This document shows positions 43,360 through 54,630 of a DNA stretch of 64,000 nucleotides, piece after piece. The stretch covers positions 285,589,284 to 285,653,283 of the forward strand of contig CM060900.1 in NCBI GenBank assembly GCA_030762935.1, read 5' to 3'. The stretch is from Hymenopus coronatus. Its lineage: Eukaryota > Arthropoda > Insecta > Mantodea > Hymenopodidae. Made by a program: the position numbers and the translations under genes. Position 1 is the first letter of the stretch, and every line of letters begins with the position of its first letter. A model generated the notes under the pieces. That model ran no database searches and was not told where the DNA came from. It worked only from the letters and a program-made list of their open reading frames with translations.

Positions 43360-46300
43360 CCAGTTTCAATCCTTCAGACATGACTTTGTTGGTGGCCTGC
43401 GTGCTTGCAACGGTGTTGTTACTCTCGTGGCGCCTACCATCCTTGCCACACGTATTACACTCAACACTCCGCTACAAGTGGTAGTTATGCGTGTGACATT
43501 GCCTTCCATCTCCTTTTCTGTTTGCAATGTCTATTTGCCGCCGCACGATGTGATCACAAACAATGAGCTTCGGGCATTGTTAACACAAATCCCCCTCCTC
43601 TGACCTTTTTATTCGAAGTCAATGCGACCAATGTTCTTTGGGGTTCGTCTGCCGACGATGCTCACGGTACCATACTAGCAGACGTTTGGGATAGGTCTGG
43701 TTTATTAATCTTAAACTTCGGTACACCCACATTTTTATCTTCCGCCTATGGCAAACTATCCGCCCTAGACGTAACTTTCTGCAGCCCTGCTTTCGTACTG
43801 TTCCTCGATTGGTCGGTATTTTGCGATCTCCACGGCAGTAACCATTACCCCATTGACATTCGTGTTTCGGGACCACATCCATAGCCCAAGCGGCATCCCC
43901 GCTGGATGTCTCCAAGGCCGATTGGGAAATATTTTCCTATCTGCTCTATCACCATTACGATGGCTGTTCCTCCATAGACGACCAGGTGGAGTATTTCACT
44001 TGCTCGGTGTGGCTCGGAGCTCTTCTACCCCTCGGCGTATTCCTGTGCCATGGTGGACCGAGGACTGCAGCTTGGCATTAAAGGCACGGAAACTGGCTCT
44101 TCGTCTTTTCCATCTGCACCCGACGGCGGAGAGCTTTATTGCTTTTAAACGCGCCCGTGCTAAGGCGTAATGCCAAGAGGAAATCGTGGGAATCTTACGT
44201 CTCCTCCCTTTCTCGCAAGAGCTCTTCCCAGCGTGTGTGGACTTCGGTGCGCCGCATGTCGGGCAAATATCCCACGACGATGATCCCTGGCCTTACTGTT
44301 CACGGCGGCACATACTCCACCGAACCGGATTTTGCTGAAGCCCTAGCCACCTCCTTCGCTGCCACAAGTGCAACAGACAGTTATAACAGCGCTTTTCTTC
44401 CCCTTAAGGAAGCTGCTGAGAGCATTCACCTTGATTTTACTGGTGACTGTGGTTAGCCGTACAATGCAGCCTTCACCCTTGCGAAACCAACTAATGCTTT
44501 ACATATTGCGAGGGACTCTTCTCCTGATCCCGATGATATTCCCTGACAAATGCTACTTCACCTCCCACCTGCATCTGCTACTTTCCTGCTGGACCTCTAT
44601 AACCGAATTTGGCGTGAGCAGGTTTTCCGCCTATGTGGCGAGAGGGTATTGTCATTCCTATCCCTCGTCCTGGCAAATACCGGACCGTCCCATCATCTTA
44701 CCGGCCGATTTGCCTCACGAGCGTCGTTTGCAAGACCTTAGAACGCATGATCAGCATTCCGTTTACCTGGTGGCTGGAGACGAACGACGTGCTGCGTTCC
44801 GAGCAGTGCGGATTTCGTTGCTATCGTTCCAGCGTCGAAAACCTGGCACATATGGAGGCTTATGTGCAGAATGCTTTTCTTCTGAAGCAGCATGTCCTGG
44901 CTGTCTTTTTTGACCTCGAGAAGGCTTACGACACTACTTGGCGCTACGGTATTCTTCGTAGTTTGCACAGTTACGGGTTACGCGGCCACCTGACCCTGTT
45001 TCTGTGCAACTTTCTCCAGCTCCGCCGCTTTCGTATCCGTATTGGTAATACTCTCTCGCTGGAAATGATTCAGCAGAACGGTGTGCCCCAAGGTTCGGTT
45101 CTTAGTGTTATGCTTTTTGCTGTGGCCAGCAACAGAATTACTACCGTGGTTCGTAGTGGGATCTCATCGTCACTGTATGTGGACGACTTTGCGCTGTACT
45201 GTCGTTCCTACAGCACTGATCATCTGGAACGACAGCTCCAGCTCACCGTAAAGTCGCTCGCTGGTTGGGCGCTTCGTAATGGTTTTCGTTTTTCCCCTAG
45301 GAAAACGCGGTGCATACACTTTCACCGTCTTCGTGGAGTACACCCTCCTCCTGACCTCCACTAGAACGATGTGCCGCTGCCTTTCGTACCGTCCTTGAAG
45401 TTTTTATGTCTCCACCTGGACCGTGAACTTTCTTGGGTGCCCCACATCCGAAACCTTCGTGCCTTCTGTGATCTATCGCTTCGGATCCTCAAACTGCTTT
45501 CTGGTGCGTCTTGGGGCGGCGATCGTTCCGTGATGCTGCGTTTGTACCGTTCACTCGTTCGCTCCAAACTATATTACGGCTGTTTTATTTACGGCGCAGC
45601 GACCGCCTCTAAACTTTGCCTTTTAAACTCTGTTCATCATACTGGTATGTCTTGCTACAGGAGCCTTCCGCACTAGTCGTGTGGAATGTTTGTATGCCGG
45701 TGCTGGTGAACCTCCACTGGCAGTACGTCGCTCATTTTTACTCTGTTTTTATGCTGCTAAGCTGTCTGCGGACCTTGCCATCCTTGTTTTAACCCTGTGT
45801 TACGCCCGGAGTATTCACACCGCTACCTGAGGAACACCACTGCTTCACGCCCCTGTGGTATTTGGTTTCGTGAACTGCTCTCCGATATGGGTCTCAGATT
45901 GCCTCTTGTGGAGCGCGTTTTTGTATACCACGAACCTCCTTGGCAACTGAGGCGTCTCAGTTTCGATCTGACCCTCTCCAACCATGTGAAACTCTCGACC
46001 GCTCCGGAGATGTTTCGGCGACTGTTTCACGAACTTCTGAGAAGTTACCAGGCCTAGGCACCGGTATTCACTGACGGTTCCCAGCTGGGAGGAGCTACAG
46101 GTTTTGCCTTTTACTTAAATGGGGAAACACACAATTATCGCCTTGCGCGCACCAGTTCGGTATTCACTGCCGAACTGTACACTATTTTTACTTTCTGGAT
46201 TTTATCTCGATTTTAGCACCTGGTAATTTTATTGTTTGCAGCTATTTCGTGAGTTCCCTACAGGCTCTGCAGCAGTATACGGGCTCCTCATCACTCGTTC

Positions 46301-46860
46301 TGCGCATTCAATATCGCATTTCTGAGTTGATGGATTGCAGCTACCAGTTCGTCTTCACATGGATTCCAGGTCATGTCGGTATTGCAGGTAATGAGGTAGC
46401 GGATAGGGCTGTCAAGGCTGCCTGTTCCTTGCAGGATTACTCGGAAGCGACTGTGCCCTCAAGGGATATTTCACGTCACTTTCCTAGGTTTCTTCTTTTA
46501 GCCTGGCAGCAATCTTGGCAAAATTTAGCGGATACCCAGATTCGCACAATCAAAGCTACAGTACACCCATGGCTCACATCTTGCCAGCCGAACCGGCGCC
46601 GCGAGGTCATCCTTACGCGTCTGCGTATCGGTCACACGCGGCTAACACAAAGCTACCTTCTCCGCGCTGAGCCAGCTCCCATGTGTCAGACGTGCGATGT
46701 TTGTGTCTGTGGCACATGTGTTGCTTGATTGTCCGAAATTCCAGCGCGACCGGCAATCCATCGTCCTAGATACCACTTTAAATGCCATTTTATGCGACGA
46801 CGCCAGATCCGTTGACAAGGTACTCCGGTTTGTTGCCTCTACTGGCCTCAACAGTGAGAT
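43360..46860 (+). pseudogene. ORF2 (EN-RT-RNase H) of element D, broken
   Basis: The endonuclease part (about 43390-44130) carries 'EVNATNVLWGSSADDAHGT'-like sequence and a late 'SNHYPI' motif (expected Asp replaced). The linker at 44139-44456 has 'KSWESYVSSL'. RT at 44633-45364 is open, with 'SSYRPICLTSV', motif A 'FFDLEKAYDTTW' (about 44906-44941), motif B 'NGVPQGSVLSV' and intact motif C YVDD (45176-45187); it continues to 45676. RNase H (about 46065-46440) has 'FTDGSQ', 'TAELYTI' and 'WIPGHVGIAGNEVAD'. A zinc-finger tail ('CQTC', then 'HVLLDC' in another frame) ends near 46860. RT catalytic residues survive, but the gene is broken elsewhere. Confidence 0.85.
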
Positions 46861-47103
46861 ATGCCCTGTTTTATGATTGTGTGTAGCTTTTAGTATTTTT
46901 AACTTTTTAGCCCATGGCTTTTACCATATAAGATCGGTTTTTTTATGCGTGTGTGTGTAGTTTTTACTCTTTGAACTCTTTAGGCCTTGCTTTTTGCCAG
47001 GTGGAACTGTTTTTCATGCGTATATGTGTTAGAGATTTAGCACTTTTTAACTTTTCACTTGTACGTTTGTTTTTTATTTTTTTCCCCCCTTTTCATAACA
47101 TCA

Positions 47104-47134
47104 GGCCCAAATGACCTAGTTGTCGACGGGCCCT
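47104..47134 (+). other. 3'-terminal hairpin of element D
   Basis: AGGCCC pairs with GGGCCCT (one bulge) around the loop AAATGACCTAGTTGTCGAC. The loop resembles that of copy B (AATTACCATAGTAGTCGA). Confidence 0.6.
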
Positions 47135-47139
47135 TAAAA

Positions 47140-47161
47140 ACCACTCACTCACTCACTCACT
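47140..47161. repeat. (CACT)n tail repeat
   Basis: Five tetranucleotide units lie between element D and the following SINE fragment. It could be the 3' tail of either element. Confidence 0.8.
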
Positions 47162-47162
47162 C

Positions 47163-47262
47163 TATAAGGCTTGAGGTTCATTTACGAGCCGTAAATTTAC
47201 GACACGGTACCAACGGATTTACTTACCTTCCGAAGGTAGCAACGCTATTAAAACACGAACTC
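47163..47262 (-). mobile_element. SINE family S1 fragment (body only)
   Basis: On the minus strand ACCTTCGGAAGGTAAGTAAA, then TTACGGCTCGTAAATGAACC, match the S1 body. The tRNA-like head is missing. Confidence 0.7.
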
Positions 47263-48429
47263 GAAGTAACTGATTTTTAGAAATCTTTGAGGTGTGTAAG
47301 TAGTTAATTTACGTGGGCCCTAACGCAAGCACTAAAAATTCTACTTCTATAGCGAACCCCCAAAGCTCCCAGTGGTGAAATTATTATTTTGCAATTCATA
47401 AAACAACGACGTCGATGCCGGTGGTCAAAATTGAAACATTAATATTAACATTAAAATTAAAACAATAGATTATCATTTTAATCAAAGTCAATGTTAAAAA
47501 CAAAACATTCACCATTTTGTATTTTACCTCGATAAACAAAGTCTAAACTAGAAGGATTTCCTAATTTATCCTCATCTTCCAAAAATACATTTGTATATAT
47601 ATCTGGTTATATTATTTTAAATTTTTTATCTTACATAAACGCAACTTTTTGTCCACATTTAGTTGGTAAAATTTCAGGGTTTGAAATATTGTAAGATTTA
47701 TTCTCTTTTAATTCTGTTGATTTTGAAAACTGGATACACTCTTAATGTCCTTGAGCTGATTTTTGAACTCTACGTTATTGCGGCTCATTTTTGTTTTATT
47801 TAGATACATATATATAGATTTTAAAAAATTAAACCACACTGGAGACACCTCTGAGTCACTTTTAAAACATTTTAAGTGATTATTGTTTGGCTTTAAATTA
47901 ATTACAAAACGTGGCTTTAACAATACTTAAAACCATTATTGCTAGGCTATTAAAAAGATTAAAATGAAATGAGAGAGCGTATAGTATTAAACTTAGACTA
48001 TGTTTTAATTTTATTTTTTGTTTAATGTTTTAAAGTTTTTAATGTTATTGCTACAAAACCAACAGAGTTTATTTTATTAAAAAAGTCAGATTTCCTACCT
48101 ACTAAGCAAATAGTATCAAAATAGCAAACTTAAACATATTAAGCGTAGTTGCATTACAAACGAGAACTAGAGAATTAGGAATTAGGGCTCATTAAAAATA
48201 AGAAAACCCCAAGCAATAGATTTAATTAATAAGAGCATTAATAATCACTTTAACATTACTTTAAATTTGTTAAAAGTAGTTAAGTTAACAGCTAGGAATT
48301 GGGGGTTATTCAAGATTAACAAAACAACAATATATTGATTTAATTAATAATAACATTAATACTATTAATCACAATAATGTTAATGGATCAAATCTATTAT
48401 CTATTAGAATCGATAACACCCACTACAAG
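47263..48429. other. AT-rich region before PolB, with a possible minus-strand gene remnant
   Basis: Minus-strand reading from about 47923 to 47490 gives coding-like stretches ('VINLKPNNNHLKCF', 'SPVWFNFL', 'DKLGNPSSLDFVYRGK') with few stops for such AT-rich DNA. It might be another Polinton gene, but I do not recognise it. No terminal inverted repeat or integrase of the Polinton could be identified here. Confidence 0.3.
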
Positions 48430-49654
48430 CTAAAAAAGTACAAGATAGATTTACTAAGAATGATGAAGATTTTGATTTTATAAAAGATGATAGAATAAAA
48501 CGAAGAAAGGAAATATTAAAACAAAGAAATTATGCAATAAAACAATGAAATTTTCAGAACAATTTTAAAGATAGTAATTTTTTGATTATGCCCTTAAAAA
48601 CACAAATTACTGGGAAATCTAATGTATTTCAAAGTAGAACATAAACATATGATTTTAACAATGTCGATAATATTGTTGAACCAAAATCATTTTTAAATCA
48701 GAATAGAGACATAAAATTACTAAAATTAAAAATATGTTAATACAACGCCGATCAATTAAAGTTAATATGAGATTTTATTGCAGTTTTATAAGAAAAGAAA
48801 AAATACAATATTTTAATTTTAAAACCAAAAATGAAGTTAGATTAAGATCAACTACTGTAGATGAAACTTTAATAAAGCTGCAGAGAAATTAATAAATGAA
48901 GTGCAAAAATTTCAAAGAAAACAGTTCGGTTGTGCTTTGTAATCAATAAATGATTTAGAGTTATGTGTTAATAGACGTTATCCTATTTTTGGGTCTTCAA
49001 ATATTGATTTACCTAAAAAAAATTAAAAACAAGAAAGCTGTAATTTATTTTAAGATAATGATCAAAAGTGTTTCCTATATGCAATAAAATCCGCTTTATA
49101 CCCAGCAACATGTGATGGAGAAGTAGTATCAAAATATATATATATAAATAAAAGTTTAGAATTAGATGAAATTTTAGAAAATGAAAAAATTAAACTTCCA
49201 GTATAAATAATAAGTATAGAGAAATTTGAGAAAAAAATCACGTATATCAATTTATGTTTACGCTTTGATGATAAACTTGGTCTATATCCACCTTATCATA
49301 CTAAAAATACACAAAAGAAACATGCTAATTTTCTTTTAATAGAAGGTTAAAACAAATCACGTTATTATTGGATTAAAGATTTATCAAAGCTAATTAGTAG
49401 TCAAACAAATAAACATAAAGTAAAATATATACTTGTGAGAGATGTTTAAGGTTTTATATTCGCAAGAACAACCACATAAAGATGAGAATGATTGTAAAGA
49501 ACAAAAAGAGGTAAAAATGGAAATGCCTGGAAAAGAAGAAAAAATTAAATTTAAAAATTTGAATCGTTCATTAAGAGTACCGTTTGCAGTTTATGCTGAT
49601 TTTGAATGTTTACTACCAAATATTAGCACTTTTCAACCAAATCCAGATAAATCA
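48430..49654 (+). pseudogene. Polinton DNA polymerase B, N-terminal part
   Basis: Coding-like sequence starts at about 48460 and is traceable across stops. 'CFLYAIKSALYP' (about 49069-49104), 'YPPYHTKN' and 'HANFLLIEG' (about 49320-49348), and 'YYWIKDLSKL' (about 49361) are conserved features of the pre-exonuclease region. The 3'-5' exonuclease motif I reads YADFE at 49592-49606. In this family PolB replicates the element with a protein primer. The frame is cut at 49654 by a Helitron and continues at 52591. Confidence 0.85.
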
Positions 49655-49659
49655 TCTAA

Positions 49660-50412
49660 ATATATAAAAATGAATCGCTGAAATGTATATATGCGTATCA
49701 CTTCCCAACGACTGCATCAAACTGAACAATTCGTTTTTTGTTGTGTTCGTTATTGTCACGACAAGGTTTGTGGAGATGAAAATCTTTAAAAATAGTACGG
49801 AAAAGTATTTAAAATCTCATAATATGAATAAAAACCGTGCTAATTCAATGCATTTCAGTTAATGGCCGCCAGATGACAGTGGTAAAAGTTATTTGTTGCT
49901 AAATGGTCGTAGTACTGCTATTTGTATTTCCCTTCTCATTCAATGTTAAGGAAACGCACCAGTTTATCGACACAATGACGCAATGCAGAAGTGAAATTCA
50001 AATACATTTTTATATATTAACTGTCCTTGCCTCACTCCTATCGTTTAAAATAAAGAATCAAAGAAGTGTTCCTAACGATGACTACCTAGAATAAGTAGTT
50101 ACTTATTTTCCGATATATGGCTATAGTAATATTTTCCCTATCTATCCAATGTTAAAGTAACGCAACAGTTTATCGAGATGAGATAATGCAGCTTTGAAAT
50201 TCAAATATATTTTTATTTATTAACTGTCCTTTCTTTACTCCTATCGTTTAAAATAAAGAAGCTTTCCTAGCGACGAATAACTAAAATATGTACTTATTAT
50301 TTGCCACCAGATGGCCGTAGTTCCTACTACTCTATTCTTCGTCTTCAATGCTAAGGGAATGCACCCGGTTATGGAGACAATGACGCAAGATAACTGTGTA
50401 AATCAAATATAT

Positions 50413-50458
<46 letters not shown>

Positions 50459-51300
50459 GAATCGCTGAAAGGTATGCACGCGTATCACTTCCGAACTACT
50501 GCATCAAATTGAACAATTCTTTTTTTATTGTGTTCGTTATTGTCACGACAAGGTTTGTGAGAAAGAACATTATTAAAAATAGTACGGGAAAGTGTTTAAA
50601 ATCTCATAAAACGAATAAAAACCGTGCCAAAGAAACGCATTTCGGTTAATAGCCTCCAGATGGCAGTGGTATCACGGAAATTTGTTGCTAAATGATCGTA
50701 ATACTGCTGTATTTTTCCCACCCCATTCAATGTTAAGGTAACGTACTAGTTTATCGACACAATGACGCAACGCAGCAGTGAAATTCAAATACAATTTCAT
50801 ATAATATTTACTGTTGTTTCCTTACTCCTGTTGTTTAAAATAAAGCAGCAAAGGAACTTTCCTGGCAACTTGCAGCTAGAGTAAGTACTTATTTATTTGC
50901 CACTAGATGGACATAGTGGTATTTTCCCTCCCCATCCAATGTTAAGGTAACGAAACAGTTTATCGAAGTCACACAACGCAGCAGTGAAATTCAAACAAAA
51001 AAAATTAAATATTCACTGTCCTTTCCGTACTCCTATCGTTTAAAATAAAGGAGCTTTCCTGCCGACGAACACGTTAAATAGGTACTTATTATTTGCCAGC
51101 AGATGGCCGTAATACCTTCTGCTCTATTTTTCTTCCTCAATGCGAAGGGAATGCACCCGATTATGGAGACAATGACGCAAGATATCTGTGAAAATCAAAT
51201 ATATTTCTTATGTATTAATTATCGTTCCCTTGGTCATATCGTATAAATGAAGGTATAAGTATATTTTTGTTGTAATTCTTTAAAACGAACAAGTTATAAG
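49660..51300 (+). repeat. Higher-order repeat inside the Helitron (2 x ~790 bp, each with ~205-bp subrepeats)
   Basis: The 5'-end sequence (AAATGAATCGCTGAAA and the following ~250 bp) occurs at 49670 and again at 50455. Within each unit about three subrepeats carry a GCC(A/C)CCAGATGGC-like motif, a GTTTATCGACACAATGACGC-like motif and a CCTATCGTTTAAAATAAAG-like motif (about 50040, 50240, 50835, 51040 and a variant at 51240). A TA microsatellite (50425-50455) joins the units. Confidence 0.82.
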
Positions 51301-51949
51301 AAACGCACAGAACCATTAACCCTTCTTGGAATCTGAAAATGGCGGAGAAATGACGGTACCCGTTTTAGGTTTAACACGCGTCACTATCACATTGAAATTC
51401 TGGTGCCCTTAATACATTTGATCAAGTAATATTTTGGGTGAAATGGAGAAATTATAGAAATCTGTCTAATAAAAGCTTATCAATTGCACTACCAGATCTA
51501 CTTGCTCTTTAATTATGTCATTGTTAGCCTTAAAAATGGGTATTCTGATATAGATGAACATTGAGGAAGAGGTGGAAACCATTAGGAGTAAAAGAAAGAA
51601 ATAGATTCGGAAGAGCCATGAATGTTAGTGTGACTCTTTCCTTAATGTAATTCATTACCTATGCCAGCGTTTACCCGCCACACTATGAAAGAGCTACCAT
51701 TACTGCTATGCCAATGACATCTTTGCTTACCCACGCTGTTAACCGTGTCATCCTTTCCACAATACCTTATGTGCGCGCTGAGTTCGTCCTTTTCGCAATA
51801 CCAACTATATAGCTACATTGCGCAGATTATAGCGCTTCATTGCACTTTTCAGATGCTTTAAAGGCATTATTAGACATTTGCAATGGTAAATTTCTGTTGA
51901 CACTTCTACTGGCCTGATTTCGTTTCCGTCACATTTTTGTCACTTCACA

Positions 51950-52490
51950 ATGTCAAAGGAAGAATTAATATGGAAAATGTTTCCAAATATTTGTGCAGAT
52001 AACGAAAACTATGCTTGGTTGAGCGAACGAGCCATTTTAGCAGCCACTAATAAGAATGTAGATTATTTGAATATAACAATTCAGGTTAAAATTGATGGAC
52101 AAATGCATTCATTTAAGTCGATCGATTCCATTACCAATCCAAATGTAGTCGTCAGTTATCTTACTGAATTCCTAAATTCATTGGATTTACCAGCAATACC
52201 ACCACACAATTTACAGCTCAATGTTGACTCGGTGATAATTATGCTACGCAATCTCAATCAACCAAAATTATGCAGCGGAACAAAAGTCACTGTTAAAAAA
52301 AGTATGAACAATTTGATTTAAGCTACCATAACATAGGAAAGCTCAAAGGCGAGGATATACTTATTCCAAGAATAACACTAATGTCAACCGACTTTCGTTT
52401 TGAATTTAAGCGTGTCGCCGCTATTTGTTTTCTCTCCGGAAGCAAAATTGTACATTACAAGGCGTTACAAATTGTCAAATTATGTAATTG
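51950..52490 (+). pseudogene. Helitron helicase C-terminal fragment
   Basis: The ATG at 51950 opens 123 codons resembling the late helicase region of RepHel proteins: 'WLSERAILAATNKNVDYLN', 'LTEFLNSL', 'PPHNLQLNVDSVIIMLRNLN'. After the stop at 52319-52321 the similarity goes on in another frame ('PRITLMSTDFRFEFKR', about 52365-52415). The Rep domain and Walker A/B part of the helicase are missing. It cannot be functional and was probably left over from an autonomous parent. Confidence 0.82.
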
Positions 52491-52590
52491 TAATTTTACT
52501 CCATTGTAGATTCCTACTGTAAACGGAAGATTTTGACTGAGCTTTTTCAATTGGTTACATCACCCGTGCGAAGCCGGGGCGGGCAGCTAG

Positions 52591-53560
52591 TATACTAATA
52601 AATATCAAAAACTAATTTCATTTAGTTATTATATAAACCATGCTTATGGAGTTTATAAGCCTCCTGTTATTTATTTTTGTGAAGATGCAGCTGAAAAAAT
52701 TGTGGCAATTTTAAAACAAGAATAAAGAGAAATTTAAGCATTATATAGAAAATTAAACCAATGATGACTAATAAAGATAAAATGAATTATAAAAATTAAA
52801 AACCTGTTTTATTTGTGATTTGTGGATTATTATTAATGCCATTCCTACTAATGAAGAAAAATATATATCATTTAGTAGAAATTTTAAGATGGATTAACTT
52901 TGAGATTTTTGGATACATTTAAATTTATGGCTGCAAGTATTAATAAATTATCATCTGATCTTAAAAAGGAACACTTTTGAGAAACATTGAATTATTTTAG
53001 AGGTTATCGATTAGAATTGACGATTAAAAAGGGAGTCTATCCTTACGAATATATAGATTAAGAAGAAAAATTAAAAGAAACAAATATACCCCAAAAAGAA
53101 TGATTTTATCCCGGGCTTAATAAATCAGATATAGCTACTAAAGAATATTTCCATTCAAAATTAGCTTGGAACACATTCAATGTTAACAATTTAGGAGAAT
53201 ATATAAAATTGTATTATAAATCCGATGTTTTAGTGTTGGCAGATGTATTTTTAAAATTTTAGAGATACTTGTATAAAAGTATATACATGAAAACCATCCT
53301 GAAATTTATACAACACCTGGTTTAGATTGGGAAGCTATGTTAAAAATTACTAAAGTAGAATTAGATTTATTAAACGATTATGATATGATTTTAATGATTG
53401 AAAAAAAATTGGAAGTGGAATTTCTCAAAGTATTAAACAATATGCAAAGTCAAATAATGAATATATGAAAAATTATAATTCCAAAAATGAATAAAACAAT
53501 TTAGTATAATTGGATGCTAATATACGGTTGGGCTAAGTCATAATTTTTACCATATTTGGT
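52591..53560 (+). pseudogene. Polinton DNA polymerase B, middle part
   Basis: This directly continues the frame that ended at 49654. Traceable features across stops are 'YKPPVIYF', 'FLDTFKFMAASINKLS' (about 52900-52950), 'KKGVYPYEYID' (about 53025), 'LYYKSDVLVLADVF' (about 53210-53255), 'IYTTPGLDWEAMLK' (about 53306) and the polymerase motif 'DANI-RLGW' region (about 53515-53545). Similarity stops near 53560, before about 130 residues of the usual palm region. The rest of PolB reappears at 60060. Confidence 0.82.
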
Positions 53561-54068
53561 TAATATGCCATTAATATTGACTTAAATTTATCTTCTGCTA
53601 TTTTTATATTGCCATTTTTAAGTTCAGCTAGCAAAACACTTTTAAGTGTGTCTATATCAAGATCAATGTTATGCGTTAATGCTTGGATTTACATAAATAT
53701 TGATTCCCATTTTTATAGATGTAAAATAATGTTTCCATAAGTTGAGGTATGATTTTAATATACTCTGAATAACAGGAAAGGATTATCTATCCGAAAACAA
53801 TTTAAGAACAATAATACATATATGACCATAAATTATTTGTGATGTTTTTTTTTAAACTGTATCTGCTCTAACAAATTTTAAGAAATCTATTCTATTTCTC
53901 TTTATATACTTAATTAGACTTACATAGGTAAGCCAGTTCCAAGAGAATTGAAAACATAAGAAATTTTACTCGTTTTAAACAACATATCCAATGTATTCCC
54001 ATACTAAAATTATCTTCAAAATTAACAACTCCGCATTCTTTTGGTTTCGATGGAAGTGTGTCTGACAT
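53561..54068 (-). pseudogene. Polinton adenovirus-type cysteine protease, inactivated
   Basis: The minus-strand ATG at 54068 gives 'MSDTLPSKPKECGVVNF', then 'MGIHWICC' with the catalytic-site His (about 53988-53999), then 'LELAYLC' and 'IDFLKFVRADTV'. At 53817-53837 the expected Cys-Gly-His active-site segment reads Tyr-Gly-His, so the nucleophile appears lost. Proteases of this group mature capsid proteins. From about 53780 to 53561 minus-strand coding-like sequence ('LDIDTLKSVLLAELKNG') of unclear identity follows. Confidence 0.65.
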
Positions 54069-54139
54069 GAATACACCTCTAAAATATTTGATACTAATTT
54101 TTTTTACATAATACCTATATTACTTAAAGGCGAGACATT

Positions 54140-54625
54140 ATCTTCCACACTATTTTTTTTTTCTTTAAATAGAATTTCCCGAACCTACTTTCGCTACCAT
54201 AGCTAAATTATGTCGTTTTTATTCTTCAATTCAACTTTCATTTTTCTTATTTTTATCGAGTACGGTTTTAGCAATAGCAGCACTTACACCTGCAAAAGAA
54301 CCTACAGCTGTTAAACCACCAGTAAGCATAGGAACCGTATATATGAAATCTCCATATCTTATTTAAATTGAACCACCTAGTTTTGCTTTTCTAAACGTAT
54401 TAACTGCTTTGTTCAATTTGCTGAATGCAATACCATTTCCTACTTTAGCAGGTGTAGGTTTTTTGGCTTCTATGACTTCTCTTATTTTAAGAAGTGCTTG
54501 CAAATTTGCAGATATTGAATAATGGATCCACCGTATTCAACACCACTTCCTTTTCTGAAACTTCTGAGAAATCTTTCTATGATAAGTAATGCAAGTAATA
54601 ACAATTATTATAGAAAAAAATATAT
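54140..54625 (-). pseudogene. Polinton pX-like membrane/virion protein, broken
   Basis: On the minus strand a hydrophobic Leu-rich segment (about 54610-54580), 'ERFLRSFRKGSGVEYGGS', then after a frameshift 'ANLQALLKIREVIEAK', 'AVNTFRKAKLGGS' and 'LTGGLTAVGSFAGVSAAIAKTV' are visible, ending near 54140. The hydrophobic and Gly-rich pattern resembles the pX-type virion proteins of Polintons. The function is not established. Confidence 0.5.
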
Positions 54626-54630
54626 GCTTT

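Larger units (their letters stand above)
43360..47140 (+). mobile_element. I-type non-LTR retrotransposon (element D), 5'-truncated
   Basis: Endonuclease remnant, RT, RNase H, C-terminal zinc-finger remnant and 3' UTR are in one orientation. It is related to copies A and B but clearly a separate family. It ends in a hairpin (GGCCC ... GGGCC) followed by CCACTCACTCACTCAC. No ORF1 is seen. A SINE lies directly on each side. Confidence 0.82.
49655..52590 (+). mobile_element. Helitron, 2.9 kb, with helicase fragment, inserted in PolB
   Basis: The element starts with TC (49655-49656) after A and ends with CTAG (52587-52590) before T, as Helitrons do. A GC-rich hairpin region (CCCGTGCGAAGCCGGGGCGGG) lies just before CTAG, a 3' end common in insect Helitrons. 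The flanking polymerase reading frame resumes exactly at 52591. The 5' half consists of repeated units and the 3' part contains a helicase piece, so it is a non-autonomous derivative. Confidence 0.88.
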
